In this document: in pieces, positions 23,650-31,300 of the stretch | How the letters are laid out: every line of letters begins with the position of its first letter | Numbering within the stretch: position 1 is the first letter of the stretch | Assembly (NCBI RefSeq): GCF_000311785.1 | Contig: NZ_HE978535.1 | Coordinates: forward strand, 439,524-478,799 | Source of the DNA: Brevibacillus massiliensis | Lineage (GTDB): Bacteria; Bacillota; Bacilli; Brevibacillales; Brevibacillaceae | Length of the DNA: 39,276 nucleotides | Direction: 5' to 3' | The notes under the pieces: generated by a model | The model's input: the letters and a program-made list of their open reading frames with translations, nothing else | Databases searched by the model: none | What the model was told of the DNA's origin: nothing | Made by a program: the position numbers and the translations under genes

Positions 23650-25494
23650 CTAGCGGATCGACACCTTGTACTTGCGCAGCCAGGCGTCCACCTGGATCAA
23701 ATAGGCAAACATTTGCGGTCCGCTCATCAATTGCCCAAACCAGGGCGTATACAGCTCAGTGGCATCTGCTTTGGCCATGGCGCCGACTCTCTCCCGGTCG
23801 ATCAACGGCAGCAGCGGTGATGAGCTGTCTTGCAAGATGTCCAGCAGATGATGGCGGACGGCAGTGAGGTAATTGGGGTTGTGCGTTTTCGGGTAAGGAC
23901 TTTTTTTGCGATACAGGACGTCTTCCGGCAGGACGCCGGCCAGCGCTTTGCGCAGGATGCCTTTCTCCTGGTTTCCCGTCATTTTCATCTCCCACGGGAT
24001 GTTCCACACGTATTCGACCAGCCGGTGGTCGCAAAACGGGACGCGCACTTCCAAGCCGCAGGCCATGCTCATGCGGTCTTTCCGGTCGAGCAGCGTCGGC
24101 ATGAAACGCGTAATGCTCAGATACGACATCTCGCGCATCCGGTTTTGCTGCGGCGTCTCGCCAGGCAGCCTCGGCACTTCCTGGATCGCTTCCTGGTAAC
24201 GTCTTTGCACGTAATGCTCCGGCTGCATCCAGGCCGTCAAGTCCGGCGCCAGCAAACCGACCCTTGTGCCGATCGCAAGCGACCAGGGAAACGTGCCTGC
24301 CGACAGCATTTCTTTCCGGTGGAACCAGGGATACCCGCCGAATATTTCATCGGCCGCTTCTCCCGATACGGAAACCGTGGCGTGTTTCTTGATTTCCTGA
24401 CAGAACAGATAGAGCGAGCCGTCGACATCGGCCATTCCCGGCGTATCCCGGGCGTAGACGGAAGCGTACAGCGATTCGACGAGATCGGGGGTATCAAACA
24501 GAATCTCATGGTGCCTGGTGCCGAGAAAATCGGACATCCGTGCAATCCAAGGAGCGTCGGCATTCGGCTGAAAGGCGTTCGCCTGGAAGTGCTTGTCGTT
24601 GTCGACGTAATTTACAGAAAAAGTATGCAGGCGGCCGCGGTTGTCGCTCGCAAACTGGCGGGCGGCCAGCGCCGTTAAAGCCGAGGAATCGACTCCGCCG
24701 GACAACATGGTGCAGAGCGGCACGTCAGAGACGAGCTGGCGCACCGCTGCGTCCCGCAACAGGTCGCCGATGTGCGCTGCTGTCGTTTCCAGATCATCTT
24801 CATGGGGCTTGCTCTCAAGCTGCCAATAGGCCCGCTTCGCCAAGCCGCTTCGGGTAAACTCCATCCAATGCCCCGGCTTCAGCTCGGCCATGTGGCGGAA
24901 GATGCCGTGACCCGGGGTGCGGGCGGGACCGATGGCGAAGACTTCCGCCAAGCCCTCGGCGTCCACCTCTGCCGGAAAGTCGGGATGGGCCAGGATCGCT
25001 TTCGGCTCTGACCCAAACAGCAGCATGTCGTTTTGATGGACGTAAAACAGCGGCTTCACGCCCAATCTGTCGCGGGCGAGAAACAGCGACTGCTCCCTGT
25101 CGTCCCAAATCGCTAAGGCGAAAATGCCGTTGAATCGTTCGACACAGGATCTGCCCCATTCGATGTAAGACAAAAGCAGCACCTCGGTGTCACAGGTTGT
25201 CTGAAAAGTGTGGTTTCTCTCCGTTAATTGTCTGCGCAGCTCCGGCGCGTTGTAAAGCTCGCCGTTGTACACGATCGTATATGGATAGCCGCCTGCCGTG
25301 CGGACCATCGGCTGTGCACCGTTTTCGGGATCGATCACGCTCAGCCGCGTGTGTCCCAATGCGCAGTAACGGGAAATCCAGACGCCCGTCGCGTCTGGCC
25401 CGCGATGGGTTAGCGTTCGGGTCATGGTTTCGAGTATGACCGAATAGCCGCTCAAATCCTTACGCCAGTCGATCCAACCAGTAATGCCGCACAT
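23650..25494 (-). CDS. asnB: Asparagine synthase (glutamine-hydrolysing)
   Basis: 614 aa, the same length as Bacillus AsnO. Cys2 of MCGITGW is the Ntn glutaminase nucleophile; RGPDATG and the NGELYN block line the glutamine site. The C-terminal synthase half has the PP-loop SGGVDSS (265-271). It makes asparagine from aspartate, ATP and glutamine-derived ammonia in the cytosol. RBS AAGGAGATGATTTGAC precedes the ATG, and the exonuclease stop is one base away. Last gene of the nitrogen operon behind amt. Whether it is the sporulation paralogue AsnO or the general AsnB is not decided by sequence. Confidence 0.94.
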   Translation of the reverse strand: MCGITGWIDWRKDLSGYSVILETMTRTLTHRGPDATGVWISRYCALGHTRLSVIDPENGAQPMVRTAGGYPYTIVYNGELYNAPELRRQLTERNHTFQTTCDTEVLLLSYIEWGRSCVERFNGIFALAIWDDREQSLFLARDRLGVKPLFYVHQNDMLLFGSEPKAILAHPDFPAEVDAEGLAEVFAIGPARTPGHGIFRHMAELKPGHWMEFTRSGLAKRAYWQLESKPHEDDLETTAAHIGDLLRDAAVRQLVSDVPLCTMLSGGVDSSALTALAARQFASDNRGRLHTFSVNYVDNDKHFQANAFQPNADAPWIARMSDFLGTRHHEILFDTPDLVESLYASVYARDTPGMADVDGSLYLFCQEIKKHATVSVSGEAADEIFGGYPWFHRKEMLSAGTFPWSLAIGTRVGLLAPDLTAWMQPEHYVQRRYQEAIQEVPRLPGETPQQNRMREMSYLSITRFMPTLLDRKDRMSMACGLEVRVPFCDHRLVEYVWNIPWEMKMTGNQEKGILRKALAGVLPEDVLYRKKSPYPKTHNPNYLTAVRHHLLDILQDSSSPLLPLIDRERVGAMAKADATELYTPWFGQLMSGPQMFAYLIQVDAWLRKYKVSIR

Positions 25495-25495
25495 G

Positions 25496-26248
25496 TCAAA
25501 TCATCTCCTTGAGATAGGTGGAATGATCCCGTCCGAGAAATTCGTACAGGTCACCAAGCGTCTGGATATCCCTGTTTTTCAGGTCATCGACCAGGGCGAT
25601 CCACAATCGGGCCGTCATGACCGAGTCTTGCAGGGCATGGTGACGTCCCGCTTGTTCGAGACCGTAAAAGCGGAGCCAATCATCAAGCGTGAAGGAGACT
25701 TGCCCAGGGTACAATTTGCACCCGATCATCATCGTATCCAATAGGCGGTGCATCATGGCAGCACCCGATACTTTCCGCAAGGCTGTGTTGAGAAAGCGCT
25801 TGTCATGCCCGCTGCCGTGGGCGATCAGCGTCCGCTGGCGAACGAAGCGAAAAAAGCGGATCAGCACATCGGCCAAATCAGGCGCCTCTCTTGCCATCTC
25901 GTCGGTGATGGCTGTCAAGCTTTGGACGAGGGAGGGAATGGCGCGCTTCGGGTTTACCAGGCTGTAAAATGTCTCGTCCGGGACGATCGCACAGTCCTGC
26001 AGGGCAACGGCGCCAATCGAAATGATGGCGTGGCCGGACTGCGGATGAAAACCGGTTGTTTCCAAATCGAATACGACTGCCGGGAGTTGGCCGAGAGGGA
26101 GTTGGCTGAGATTCTGCTGTTGTCTGTCCTTGAGAAGCGAACGAAGGTAAGCGATTCTCTGGGCGCTGTCCAGGTCGACGAGGGAGATGAGAGCTGGAGA
26201 GAGTCCGCCCATGCGGTAGATTTCGAAAAAGCGCGACAGTTGTTTCAT
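25496..26248 (-). CDS. DEDDh 3'-5' exonuclease (DnaQ/PolC-epsilon-like)
   Basis: 250 aa. A 50-residue helical leader precedes the DEDDh exonuclease fold: ExoI DLETTGF (Asp61, Glu63), ExoII around LIAHGSGHDKRFLN, and ExoIII RHHALQDSVMTA with catalytic His and Asp. All acidic residues are present, so it should be active on DNA, RNA or nucleotides. Its ATG overlaps the DUF294 gene's stop (ATGA). DUF294 proteins and such exonucleases occur side by side in other bacteria, often near a transporter, which points to a joint signalling or processing role and not replication proofreading. Confidence 0.88.
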   Translation of the reverse strand: MKQLSRFFEIYRMGGLSPALISLVDLDSAQRIAYLRSLLKDRQQQNLSQLPLGQLPAVVFDLETTGFHPQSGHAIISIGAVALQDCAIVPDETFYSLVNPKRAIPSLVQSLTAITDEMAREAPDLADVLIRFFRFVRQRTLIAHGSGHDKRFLNTALRKVSGAAMMHRLLDTMMIGCKLYPGQVSFTLDDWLRFYGLEQAGRHHALQDSVMTARLWIALVDDLKNRDIQTLGDLYEFLGRDHSTYLKEMI

Positions 26249-27333
26249 GGGAAATCGTCCTGCTTCATTTGTTTGACTTGGGCCTGAGCGAACTGATGCA
26301 ATTTTTTCGCGGTGGAGAAGCAGCCTTTCACCTGGCTCTGCAGCCGCTTGGTCAGCCGATCTGCTTTGACGATTCCGCTGGATTCAAGCCGGCGATCCCA
26401 TTCGTCTGCGGCGATCATCGCGCGGAGGCCAATCGTTTCGGCAAATCTTTGCAGGACAAGGCTGGCAAATGGTCTCGGCAGGATGCCTGCTCCTTCAAGC
26501 TGCCTGATTCGCTCGATGGTAGAGATGGCTTCGATCCCGTGGACGACCGTCAACAAGCGAACGGCATTCACCAGCGGAATGTAGAGGGCGTATTTTATTT
26601 CTACGCCGCCTGCGTGTTCTCCATATCTGATTTTAAGCAAATTGCCGAAAAAACCTGTGCCTGGCTTGCGATACCGCACGTTTTCCCGCATCGCATCCAC
26701 GAGTGCGGAATTGCCGCCAAGGCACGTGCGGAAATGATCCGATACGGCAGCGGCAAGTCTGCCTTCGCCGTAGACGGGCCGCATATCGGCGACGATCAGC
26801 ATGTAGCGGGCATGCTCCCAGATCGGCGCTTCGCTCCATTTGTCCAACCGGTTCGTCCAAAAGGCAACAGGCCCCCGCCATGCGGGCTGGCCACAAGTGA
26901 CCCCGCCCGCACAAGGAGGGTAGCCGATCGCTTGCAGTGAGGCCTCAATGGCCTCACCCAGCTTCTTGAAGTACTGCTCTGTATCCTGGCTCCGCTCTGG
27001 CGCAAGGTCTTCATAGATAATGCCGTTGTCTTGATCGCTTAAGGCGGACCGCTCGCTGCGGCCGCCGCTGCCAAACAAAACGAATGTGTACGCGCAGGGC
27101 GGCAAATGCCCTTGTTTCTTCAATTCCGCTTCAGCCAGCCAGATCGTCCTGCAAATGATCTTGTCGTGGATTTGATTCAACTGGGCGCTCATGGCCAGCA
27201 GTCCATGCGCGCCGTCCAGGCTGCCTTCGGGTGCAAATACGCCTCTGGACTGCCGATTGATCACGCGAAGTCGATCAACATGGGGCGCTTCGTCAATATC
27301 CTGGAAGATTTGCGCGATGAGCGGAATGGTCAT
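26245..27333 (-). CDS. DUF294 nucleotidyltransferase domain protein (GlnD-like)
   Basis: 362 aa from the ATG at 27333, overlapping the amt stop and following AAGGAG. The nucleotidyltransferase site reads LFGSGGRSERSALSDQDNG: GS (88-89), Arg92, Glu94 and the metal-binding Asp100 and Asp102. The C-terminal half is the DUF294_C helical domain (FFGNLLKIRYGEHAG..., ISTIERIRQLEGAGIL). Most relatives carry N-terminal cNMP-binding and CBS sensor domains; these are missing here. GlnD-type enzymes uridylylate PII to regulate nitrogen uptake, so its place between amt and asnB is suggestive. Target unknown. Confidence 0.85.
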   Translation of the reverse strand: MTIPLIAQIFQDIDEAPHVDRLRVINRQSRGVFAPEGSLDGAHGLLAMSAQLNQIHDKIICRTIWLAEAELKKQGHLPPCAYTFVLFGSGGRSERSALSDQDNGIIYEDLAPERSQDTEQYFKKLGEAIEASLQAIGYPPCAGGVTCGQPAWRGPVAFWTNRLDKWSEAPIWEHARYMLIVADMRPVYGEGRLAAAVSDHFRTCLGGNSALVDAMRENVRYRKPGTGFFGNLLKIRYGEHAGGVEIKYALYIPLVNAVRLLTVVHGIEAISTIERIRQLEGAGILPRPFASLVLQRFAETIGLRAMIAADEWDRRLESSGIVKADRLTKRLQSQVKGCFSTAKKLHQFAQAQVKQMKQDDFP

Positions 27334-28718
27334 ACGCTTGCTCCTTGCTCCTTGCCAAACAGTTTTTGGTGTTCCGCCCGGATTTGCTCCGGATATCCGT
27401 AGCTGCCGTGCTCGCTGAGATCGAGGCCAAGAATCTCCTGTTCTTCCGTCACACGCAGTCCGATCGCTTTTTTCATCAGGTACAGAATGATGAATGATAC
27501 CGCAAACGCGTAACACCCGGCGGAGACGACGCCGTAGCACTGCACCCACAACTGTTCAAAGCTGCCGGTATAAAAGAAACCTCCCTGACCGACGCCGACG
27601 CTTTCAGCGAGCTTGGGGGTGGCGAAAAGGCCGTTCGACAGCGTGCCCCAGATTCCGGCCACACCATGGACGGAGATCGCGGAGATGGGGTCGTCGATCT
27701 GCATGCGTTCGATTACTCTTGATGAGACGACGACGAGGAAGCCGCCAATCGCCCCGATGACGACAGCCGCCCAGGGCTCGACAAAAGCGCAGGAAGCGGT
27801 GATGGCGACGAGTCCGGCCAACGTGCCGTTGAGCAGGTTGGGAATATCCGCTTTTGTGTACCAGATCCAGGAAGCGGCCATGGCAACCAGTGCGCCGGCA
27901 CCTGTCGCCAATTGGGTATTAAAGGCGACATAACCGAAAAATCCGTCGCCGACAGCGAGCGTGCTGCCCGCATTGAATCCAAACCAGCCGATCCACAACA
28001 GAAAGACGCCGAGTGTCGTATACACCTGGTTATGGCCCTGGATTTCATTGGGCGAACCGTCCCGGTTGTACTTGCCGATGCGCGGTTTCAGCAGGAGGGT
28101 AGCGGCCAGCGCCGCCATCGCACCGGTCAAATGGACGACAGTAGAGCCGGCGAAGTCTTGCTTGCCGTGTTCACTGAGCCAACCGCCCCCCCAAATCCAG
28201 TGGGCGACGACGGGATATACCAGCAGGGTGAAGAGCAGGGTGAAGAGTACGTAAGCGGACAGCTTCGCCCGCTCGGCAAAGCCGCCCCAGGCAATGGACA
28301 ACGAGACAGCGGCGAAGGCGAGCTGGAACAGAAAGAAGACGGACGGCGGCAGCGTATCCGCGGATTGCGGCTGGAACAGAAAGTCTCCCCAGCCGACAAA
28401 CGCGTTTCCGCCTGCCCCGAAAATCAGGCCGTAGCCGGCAAACCAGAAGACGAGCGAGCACATGCCGACCGTAAAGATGGTCTTGCCTGCGATGTGGCCG
28501 GCATTCTTCATTCGCGTCGACCCGGTCTCAAGCAGGACGAAGCCGGCTTGCATGAGCAGGACCAATATCGCCGAGACCATCACCCATAGGGCGTCCAGTC
28601 CCGCAGACACTGACGACACAGTCGTCTCCTCTGCAGCAAAGACGCCGGTCGGAGTCAATCCGAGCTGGAGGGGGATGCTCCATAAAAGTACTTTGGGCCA
28701 AAAACGATGGTTATCCAT
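27330..28718 (-). CDS. amt: Ammonium transporter Amt
   Basis: 462 aa from the ATG at 28718 (TAGGAG about 11 bases upstream; an ATG seven codons earlier has no RBS). Signal-like N-terminus (LLWSIPLQLGLTPTGVFA), then eleven expected spans with Amt signatures: MQAGFVLLETGSTRMKNAGH, DFAGSTVVHLTGAMAALAA, FNAGSTLAVGDGFFGYVAFNTQLATGAGA, and VHGVAGIWGTLSNGLF with the pore His. Cytosolic tail of about 55 residues. Brings ammonium into the cell under nitrogen limitation. Promoter and TnrA box at 28779-28831 fit activation by TnrA, as for nrgA in Bacillus. Unusually, no PII gene follows. Confidence 0.95.
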   Translation of the reverse strand: MDNHRFWPKVLLWSIPLQLGLTPTGVFAAEETTVSSVSAGLDALWVMVSAILVLLMQAGFVLLETGSTRMKNAGHIAGKTIFTVGMCSLVFWFAGYGLIFGAGGNAFVGWGDFLFQPQSADTLPPSVFFLFQLAFAAVSLSIAWGGFAERAKLSAYVLFTLLFTLLVYPVVAHWIWGGGWLSEHGKQDFAGSTVVHLTGAMAALAATLLLKPRIGKYNRDGSPNEIQGHNQVYTTLGVFLLWIGWFGFNAGSTLAVGDGFFGYVAFNTQLATGAGALVAMAASWIWYTKADIPNLLNGTLAGLVAITASCAFVEPWAAVVIGAIGGFLVVVSSRVIERMQIDDPISAISVHGVAGIWGTLSNGLFATPKLAESVGVGQGGFFYTGSFEQLWVQCYGVVSAGCYAFAVSFIILYLMKKAIGLRVTEEQEILGLDLSEHGSYGYPEQIRAEHQKLFGKEQGASV

Positions 28719-28778
28719 TTTTATCCAACTCCTATCCATGTTTAGATGATGACTGATCTTGGGCTGTGGTTAGCCGAA

Positions 28779-28808
28779 ATTATAGGAGAGGGATTAATCA
28801 GAATTCAA
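28779..28808 (-). promoter_or_regulatory. Sigma-A promoter of the amt operon
   Basis: On the minus strand TTGAAT, 18 bases, TATAAT. The predicted start (about 28772) puts the TnrA box centre at about -51, the activation position known for TnrA. Confidence 0.75.
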
Positions 28809-29165
28809 CATATTTGTCATATAATGTAACATGCTATTCGATTGGTTGAGCGTCTGATGCCGGTTAAACTGGGCGTTGATCTGCCCCTTCAGAAGTTCCT
28901 CGCGTATCTTTTCCTTGCTCATTCGGGTCTTCTCTTTTTCCCGCAGCTTGCGGATCTCAAAAGTCTGCAGACCGTCTTCCATTTTGTTTGCGATCTCCAC
29001 CAGGGTGTCGACGTCTTCAAATGAAAACTTTCGCGTACCGCCCTTCGTGCGATCCGGGACCACCAGCTTTCGCTCTTCGTAATACCTGATCTGCCTTACG
29101 GACAACCCCGTCAATTCGCTGACAGTACCGATTGGGATCACTTTTTTCTCTCTGTATGATGCCAC
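28794..29165 (-). CDS. tnrA: MerR-family nitrogen regulator TnrA
   Basis: About 123 aa from GTG 29165, which has AAGGAGG eight bases upstream; TTG 29171 is only two bases from it. The winged helix (IGTVSELTGLSVRQIRYYEERKLV, then GTRKFSFEDVDTLVEIANKMEDGLQT) matches TnrA more closely than GlnR, whose helix reads QLTELSARQIRYYEE. The C-terminal segment (EELLKGQINAQFNRHQ), which in TnrA binds feedback-inhibited glutamine synthetase, is followed by about 20 extra residues. Activates nitrogen-scavenging genes when glutamine is low. Divergent from glnA; its 3' coding end contains the amt operator. Confidence 0.9.
   Translation of the reverse strand: MASYREKKVIPIGTVSELTGLSVRQIRYYEERKLVVPDRTKGGTRKFSFEDVDTLVEIANKMEDGLQTFEIRKLREKEKTRMSKEKIREELLKGQINAQFNRHQTLNQSNSMLHYMTNMLNSD
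28815..28831. promoter_or_regulatory. TnrA box for the amt operon (within the end of tnrA)
   Basis: TGTCATATAATGTAACA fits TGTNA-N7-TNACA perfectly. It lies inside the last codons of tnrA, so the site also constrains that protein's C-terminal sequence. Confidence 0.85.
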
Positions 29166-29244
29166 TTCCAATTCCTCCTTGTGTTCAATCTGGGTTCTGA
29201 GAGAAGCGAATAATCACGGAGCTGCAAGTTATTACCATGTAAAA

Positions 29245-29273
29245 ATAACACACGACTTATGCTTGGAAAACAA
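29245..29273 (-). promoter_or_regulatory. Probable tnrA promoter
   Basis: Minus strand TTGTTT, 17 bases, TGTTAT. The start would be near 29238, putting the box at 29277-29293 at about -47 and so allowing autoactivation. Confidence 0.55.
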
Positions 29274-29276
29274 CTA

Positions 29277-29293
29277 TGTTAGATAATATAACA
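29277..29293. promoter_or_regulatory. TnrA/GlnR box upstream of tnrA
   Basis: TGTTAGATAATATAACA is a perfect TGTNA-N7-TNACA dyad in the tnrA-glnA intergenic region, on the tnrA side. Confidence 0.85.
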
Positions 29294-29371
29294 TAAAAAA
29301 TGCTCTTTTGACGTAATGGAAGAAAATAATGTGGGAAACAGGTTGGTCATCCTTGTTTTTTGCATATTTTA

Positions 29372-29388
29372 TGTTAGATTATCTTACA
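29372..29388. promoter_or_regulatory. TnrA/GlnR box upstream of glnA
   Basis: TGTTAGATTATCTTACA is a perfect TGTNA-N7-TNACA dyad 70 bases before the glnA start. It overlaps the only plausible promoter sequences (TTGTTT or TTGCAT at 29353-29365), a layout expected for repression of glnA by GlnR or TnrA. Confidence 0.85.
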
Positions 29389-29457
29389 TAACTATGGTGC
29401 GGGAGCTTTTTGTGTGAAAAAATGATCTTGTCATTGATCACACTTGGAGGGTTGCAT

Positions 29458-30798
29458 ATGGTTGCGAAAAACTACTCAAAAGAAGACATACTGCGAATCG
29501 CGAAAGAGGAGGATGTCAGGTTTATCCGCCTGCAATTTACCGATTTGATGGGCGTTATCAAAAATGTGGAGATTCCCGTCAGCCAACTGCCGAAGGCGCT
29601 GGACAATAAAATGATGTTCGACGGCTCCTCGATCGAAGGCTTTGTGAGGATCGAAGAATCAGACATGATCCTTCAGCCCGAATTAAACACCTGGATGATC
29701 TTCCCCTGGTTGACCGGGAACGGCAAGGTGGCGCGATTGATTTGCGATGTGTACAATCCGGACGGAACGCCGTTTGCCGGTGATCCGCGCGGAGCTTTGA
29801 AGCGCGTGTTGAAACAGGCGGAAGCACTTGGCTTTACCGCGATGAATGTCGGCCCGGAACCGGAATTCTTCCTGTTCAAGACCGACGCCAACGGGGACGC
29901 AACGCTGGAAGTTAACGATCAAGGCGGCTACTTTGATCTGGCCCCGAGCGATCTGGGCGAAAACTGCCGGCGCGACATCGTCCTGACGCTGGAAGACATG
30001 GGCTTTGAAATCGAGGCGTCTCACCACGAAGTCGCTCCCGGACAGCATGAGATCGATTTTAAGTACGCCAATGCCATCGAAGCGGCCGACAATATCCAGA
30101 CGTTTAAACTGGTCGTCAAGACGATTGCCAGACAGCACGGGCTGCACGCCACTTTTATGCCGAAGCCGCTGTACGGCATTAACGGCTCTGGCATGCACTG
30201 CCATCAATCGCTGTTCAGGGGAGGGGAAAACGCTTTTTACGATGAATCCGACGAGTTGGGTTTAAGCGAAACAGCCAAACACTATTTGGCAGGCCTGCTC
30301 AAGCACGCCAGGGGATTTGCCGCGATCACCAATCCGACGGTAAACTCCTACAAGCGTCTGGTTCCCGGCTACGAGGCCCCCTGCTACGTGGCTTGGTCGG
30401 CCAAAAACCGCAGTCCGCTGGTTCGCGTACCCGCCAGCAGAGGACTAAGCACCCGAATCGAACTGCGCAATCCGGATCCCGTTGCCAACCCGTATCTGGC
30501 GCTGGCCGTCATGCTGGCAGCAGGCCTGGATGGCATCGTAAACAAACTGCCGCTCGGTCCTGCCACCAATCAAAACATCTACACGATGGACGAAGCGGAA
30601 CGGAAAGAGAAGAATATTGACAGTTTGCCTGCCACTCTGAAGGAAGCGCTGGAGGAATTGAAAAAGGATTCGGTTGTGACAGATGCGCTGGGAGAGCATA
30701 TCGTCTCCCGGTTTGTCGAAGCGAAAGAGATTGAATGGGACCTGTTCCGCGTAGAGGTTCATCCGTGGGAACGCGAACAGTATATGAATACGTACTAG
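29458..30798 (+). CDS. glnA: Glutamine synthetase type I
   Basis: 446 aa from ATG 29458 (GGAGGG eight bases upstream); Bacillus GlnA is 444. Landmarks: [39 protein letters not shown], the ATP site around [40 protein letters not shown] and a short GSI-alpha C-terminus. No adenylylation-loop tyrosine motif of GSI-beta is seen, consistent with feedback inhibition in Bacillota. Makes glutamine from glutamate and ammonia and, when inhibited, should signal to TnrA/GlnR. It is not preceded by glnR as in the usual glnRA operon; tnrA is divergent instead. Confidence 0.97.
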   Translation: MVAKNYSKEDILRIAKEEDVRFIRLQFTDLMGVIKNVEIPVSQLPKALDNKMMFDGSSIEGFVRIEESDMILQPELNTWMIFPWLTGNGKVARLICDVYNPDGTPFAGDPRGALKRVLKQAEALGFTAMNVGPEPEFFLFKTDANGDATLEVNDQGGYFDLAPSDLGENCRRDIVLTLEDMGFEIEASHHEVAPGQHEIDFKYANAIEAADNIQTFKLVVKTIARQHGLHATFMPKPLYGINGSGMHCHQSLFRGGENAFYDESDELGLSETAKHYLAGLLKHARGFAAITNPTVNSYKRLVPGYEAPCYVAWSAKNRSPLVRVPASRGLSTRIELRNPDPVANPYLALAVMLAAGLDGIVNKLPLGPATNQNIYTMDEAERKEKNIDSLPATLKEALEELKKDSVVTDALGEHIVSRFVEAKEIEWDLFRVEVHPWEREQYMNTY

Positions 30799-30803
30799 AT
30801 GTC

Positions 30804-30842
30804 ACGACCCCCCTGCATCTCAAGATGCAGGGGTCGTTCTGT
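30804..30842 (+). terminator. Terminator of glnA
   Basis: Stem CCCCTGCATC-TCAA-GATGCAGGGG with further ACGA/TCGT pairing outside, then TTCTGTT. Confidence 0.8.
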
Positions 30843-30937
30843 TACGGGGAGGTGAATGCCGCGTTCCTGAGCGGGGCTGCTATCACGCTGCCCAATCACT
30901 GCGGGAGGCCGGGGGATACCTCGTCACGAAAACGGCG

Positions 30938-30967
30938 TTGCATGTTCCTGTTCTGTTCGCATATAAC
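30938..30967 (+). promoter_or_regulatory. Sigma-A promoter of the WYL-like small gene
   Basis: TTGCAT, 18 bases, TATAAC. The expected start is near 30974, inside the possible LexA box. Confidence 0.55.
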
Positions 30968-30968
30968 A

Positions 30969-30982
30969 CAAACAAACGTTCT
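30969..30982 (+). promoter_or_regulatory. Possible LexA (DinR) SOS box
   Basis: CAAACAAACGTTCT agrees with the Bacillus consensus CGAACRNRYGTTYC at 12 of 14 positions and overlaps the predicted transcription start. Position is right for repression; one site only, so tentative. Confidence 0.45.
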
Positions 30983-30999
30983 GTTCGGAGGCGAACGCG

Positions 31000-31215
31000 A
31001 TGATAAAGGAATTGAAACGGGCATGCGACTATCATCAGCTTGTCCGGGTGATCTACCTGGATCAAAGAGGGCAGACGACAAAACGAACCCTGCGGCCATT
31101 GGAAGTTTCCAGTCATCACTTGAAGGCATACTGCATGACGCGCAGGGCGCCGCGAGTGTTCGCTTTGGAAAACATTCTTGCCATCGAACCAGTCGTCAAT
31201 CAACGTGCTGTCTGA
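31000..31215 (+). CDS. Small WYL-domain-like protein
   Basis: 71 aa, RBS CGGAGGCG upstream. VRVIYLDQRGQTTKRTLRPLEV...LKAYCMTRRAPRVFALENILAIEPV looks like a free-standing WYL-type SH3-like beta domain, which in larger regulators binds ligands or nucleic acid. It has no helix-turn-helix of its own. The candidate SOS box upstream fits the known association of WYL domains with DNA damage and defence, but that link is inference. Confidence 0.72.
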   Translation: MIKELKRACDYHQLVRVIYLDQRGQTTKRTLRPLEVSSHHLKAYCMTRRAPRVFALENILAIEPVVNQRAV

Positions 31216-31300
31216 TCCCGGTTTCTATCTGCTAAGGACTGGTTACAAAAACCGCAGTAAGCAAATAATGAGAAAGGCTTGACCAAATTTAGCAGAGGGA

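Noticed and set aside
23830-24678. 282-codon plus-strand frame inside asnB
   Set aside because: Antisense shadow of a complete asparagine synthase gene; composition rich in Arg/His/Gln without any domain.
28794-29171. Calling the MerR-family regulator GlnR
   Set aside because: The helix reads SELTGLSVRQIRYYEERKL as in TnrA; GlnR has QLTELSARQIRYYEENGL. It is also not in a glnRA operon.
30980-31000. Second LexA-like site TTCG-GAGG-CGAA
   Set aside because: Half-sites are in the inverse orientation of CGAAC-N4-GTTCG, and the sequence is part of the RBS.
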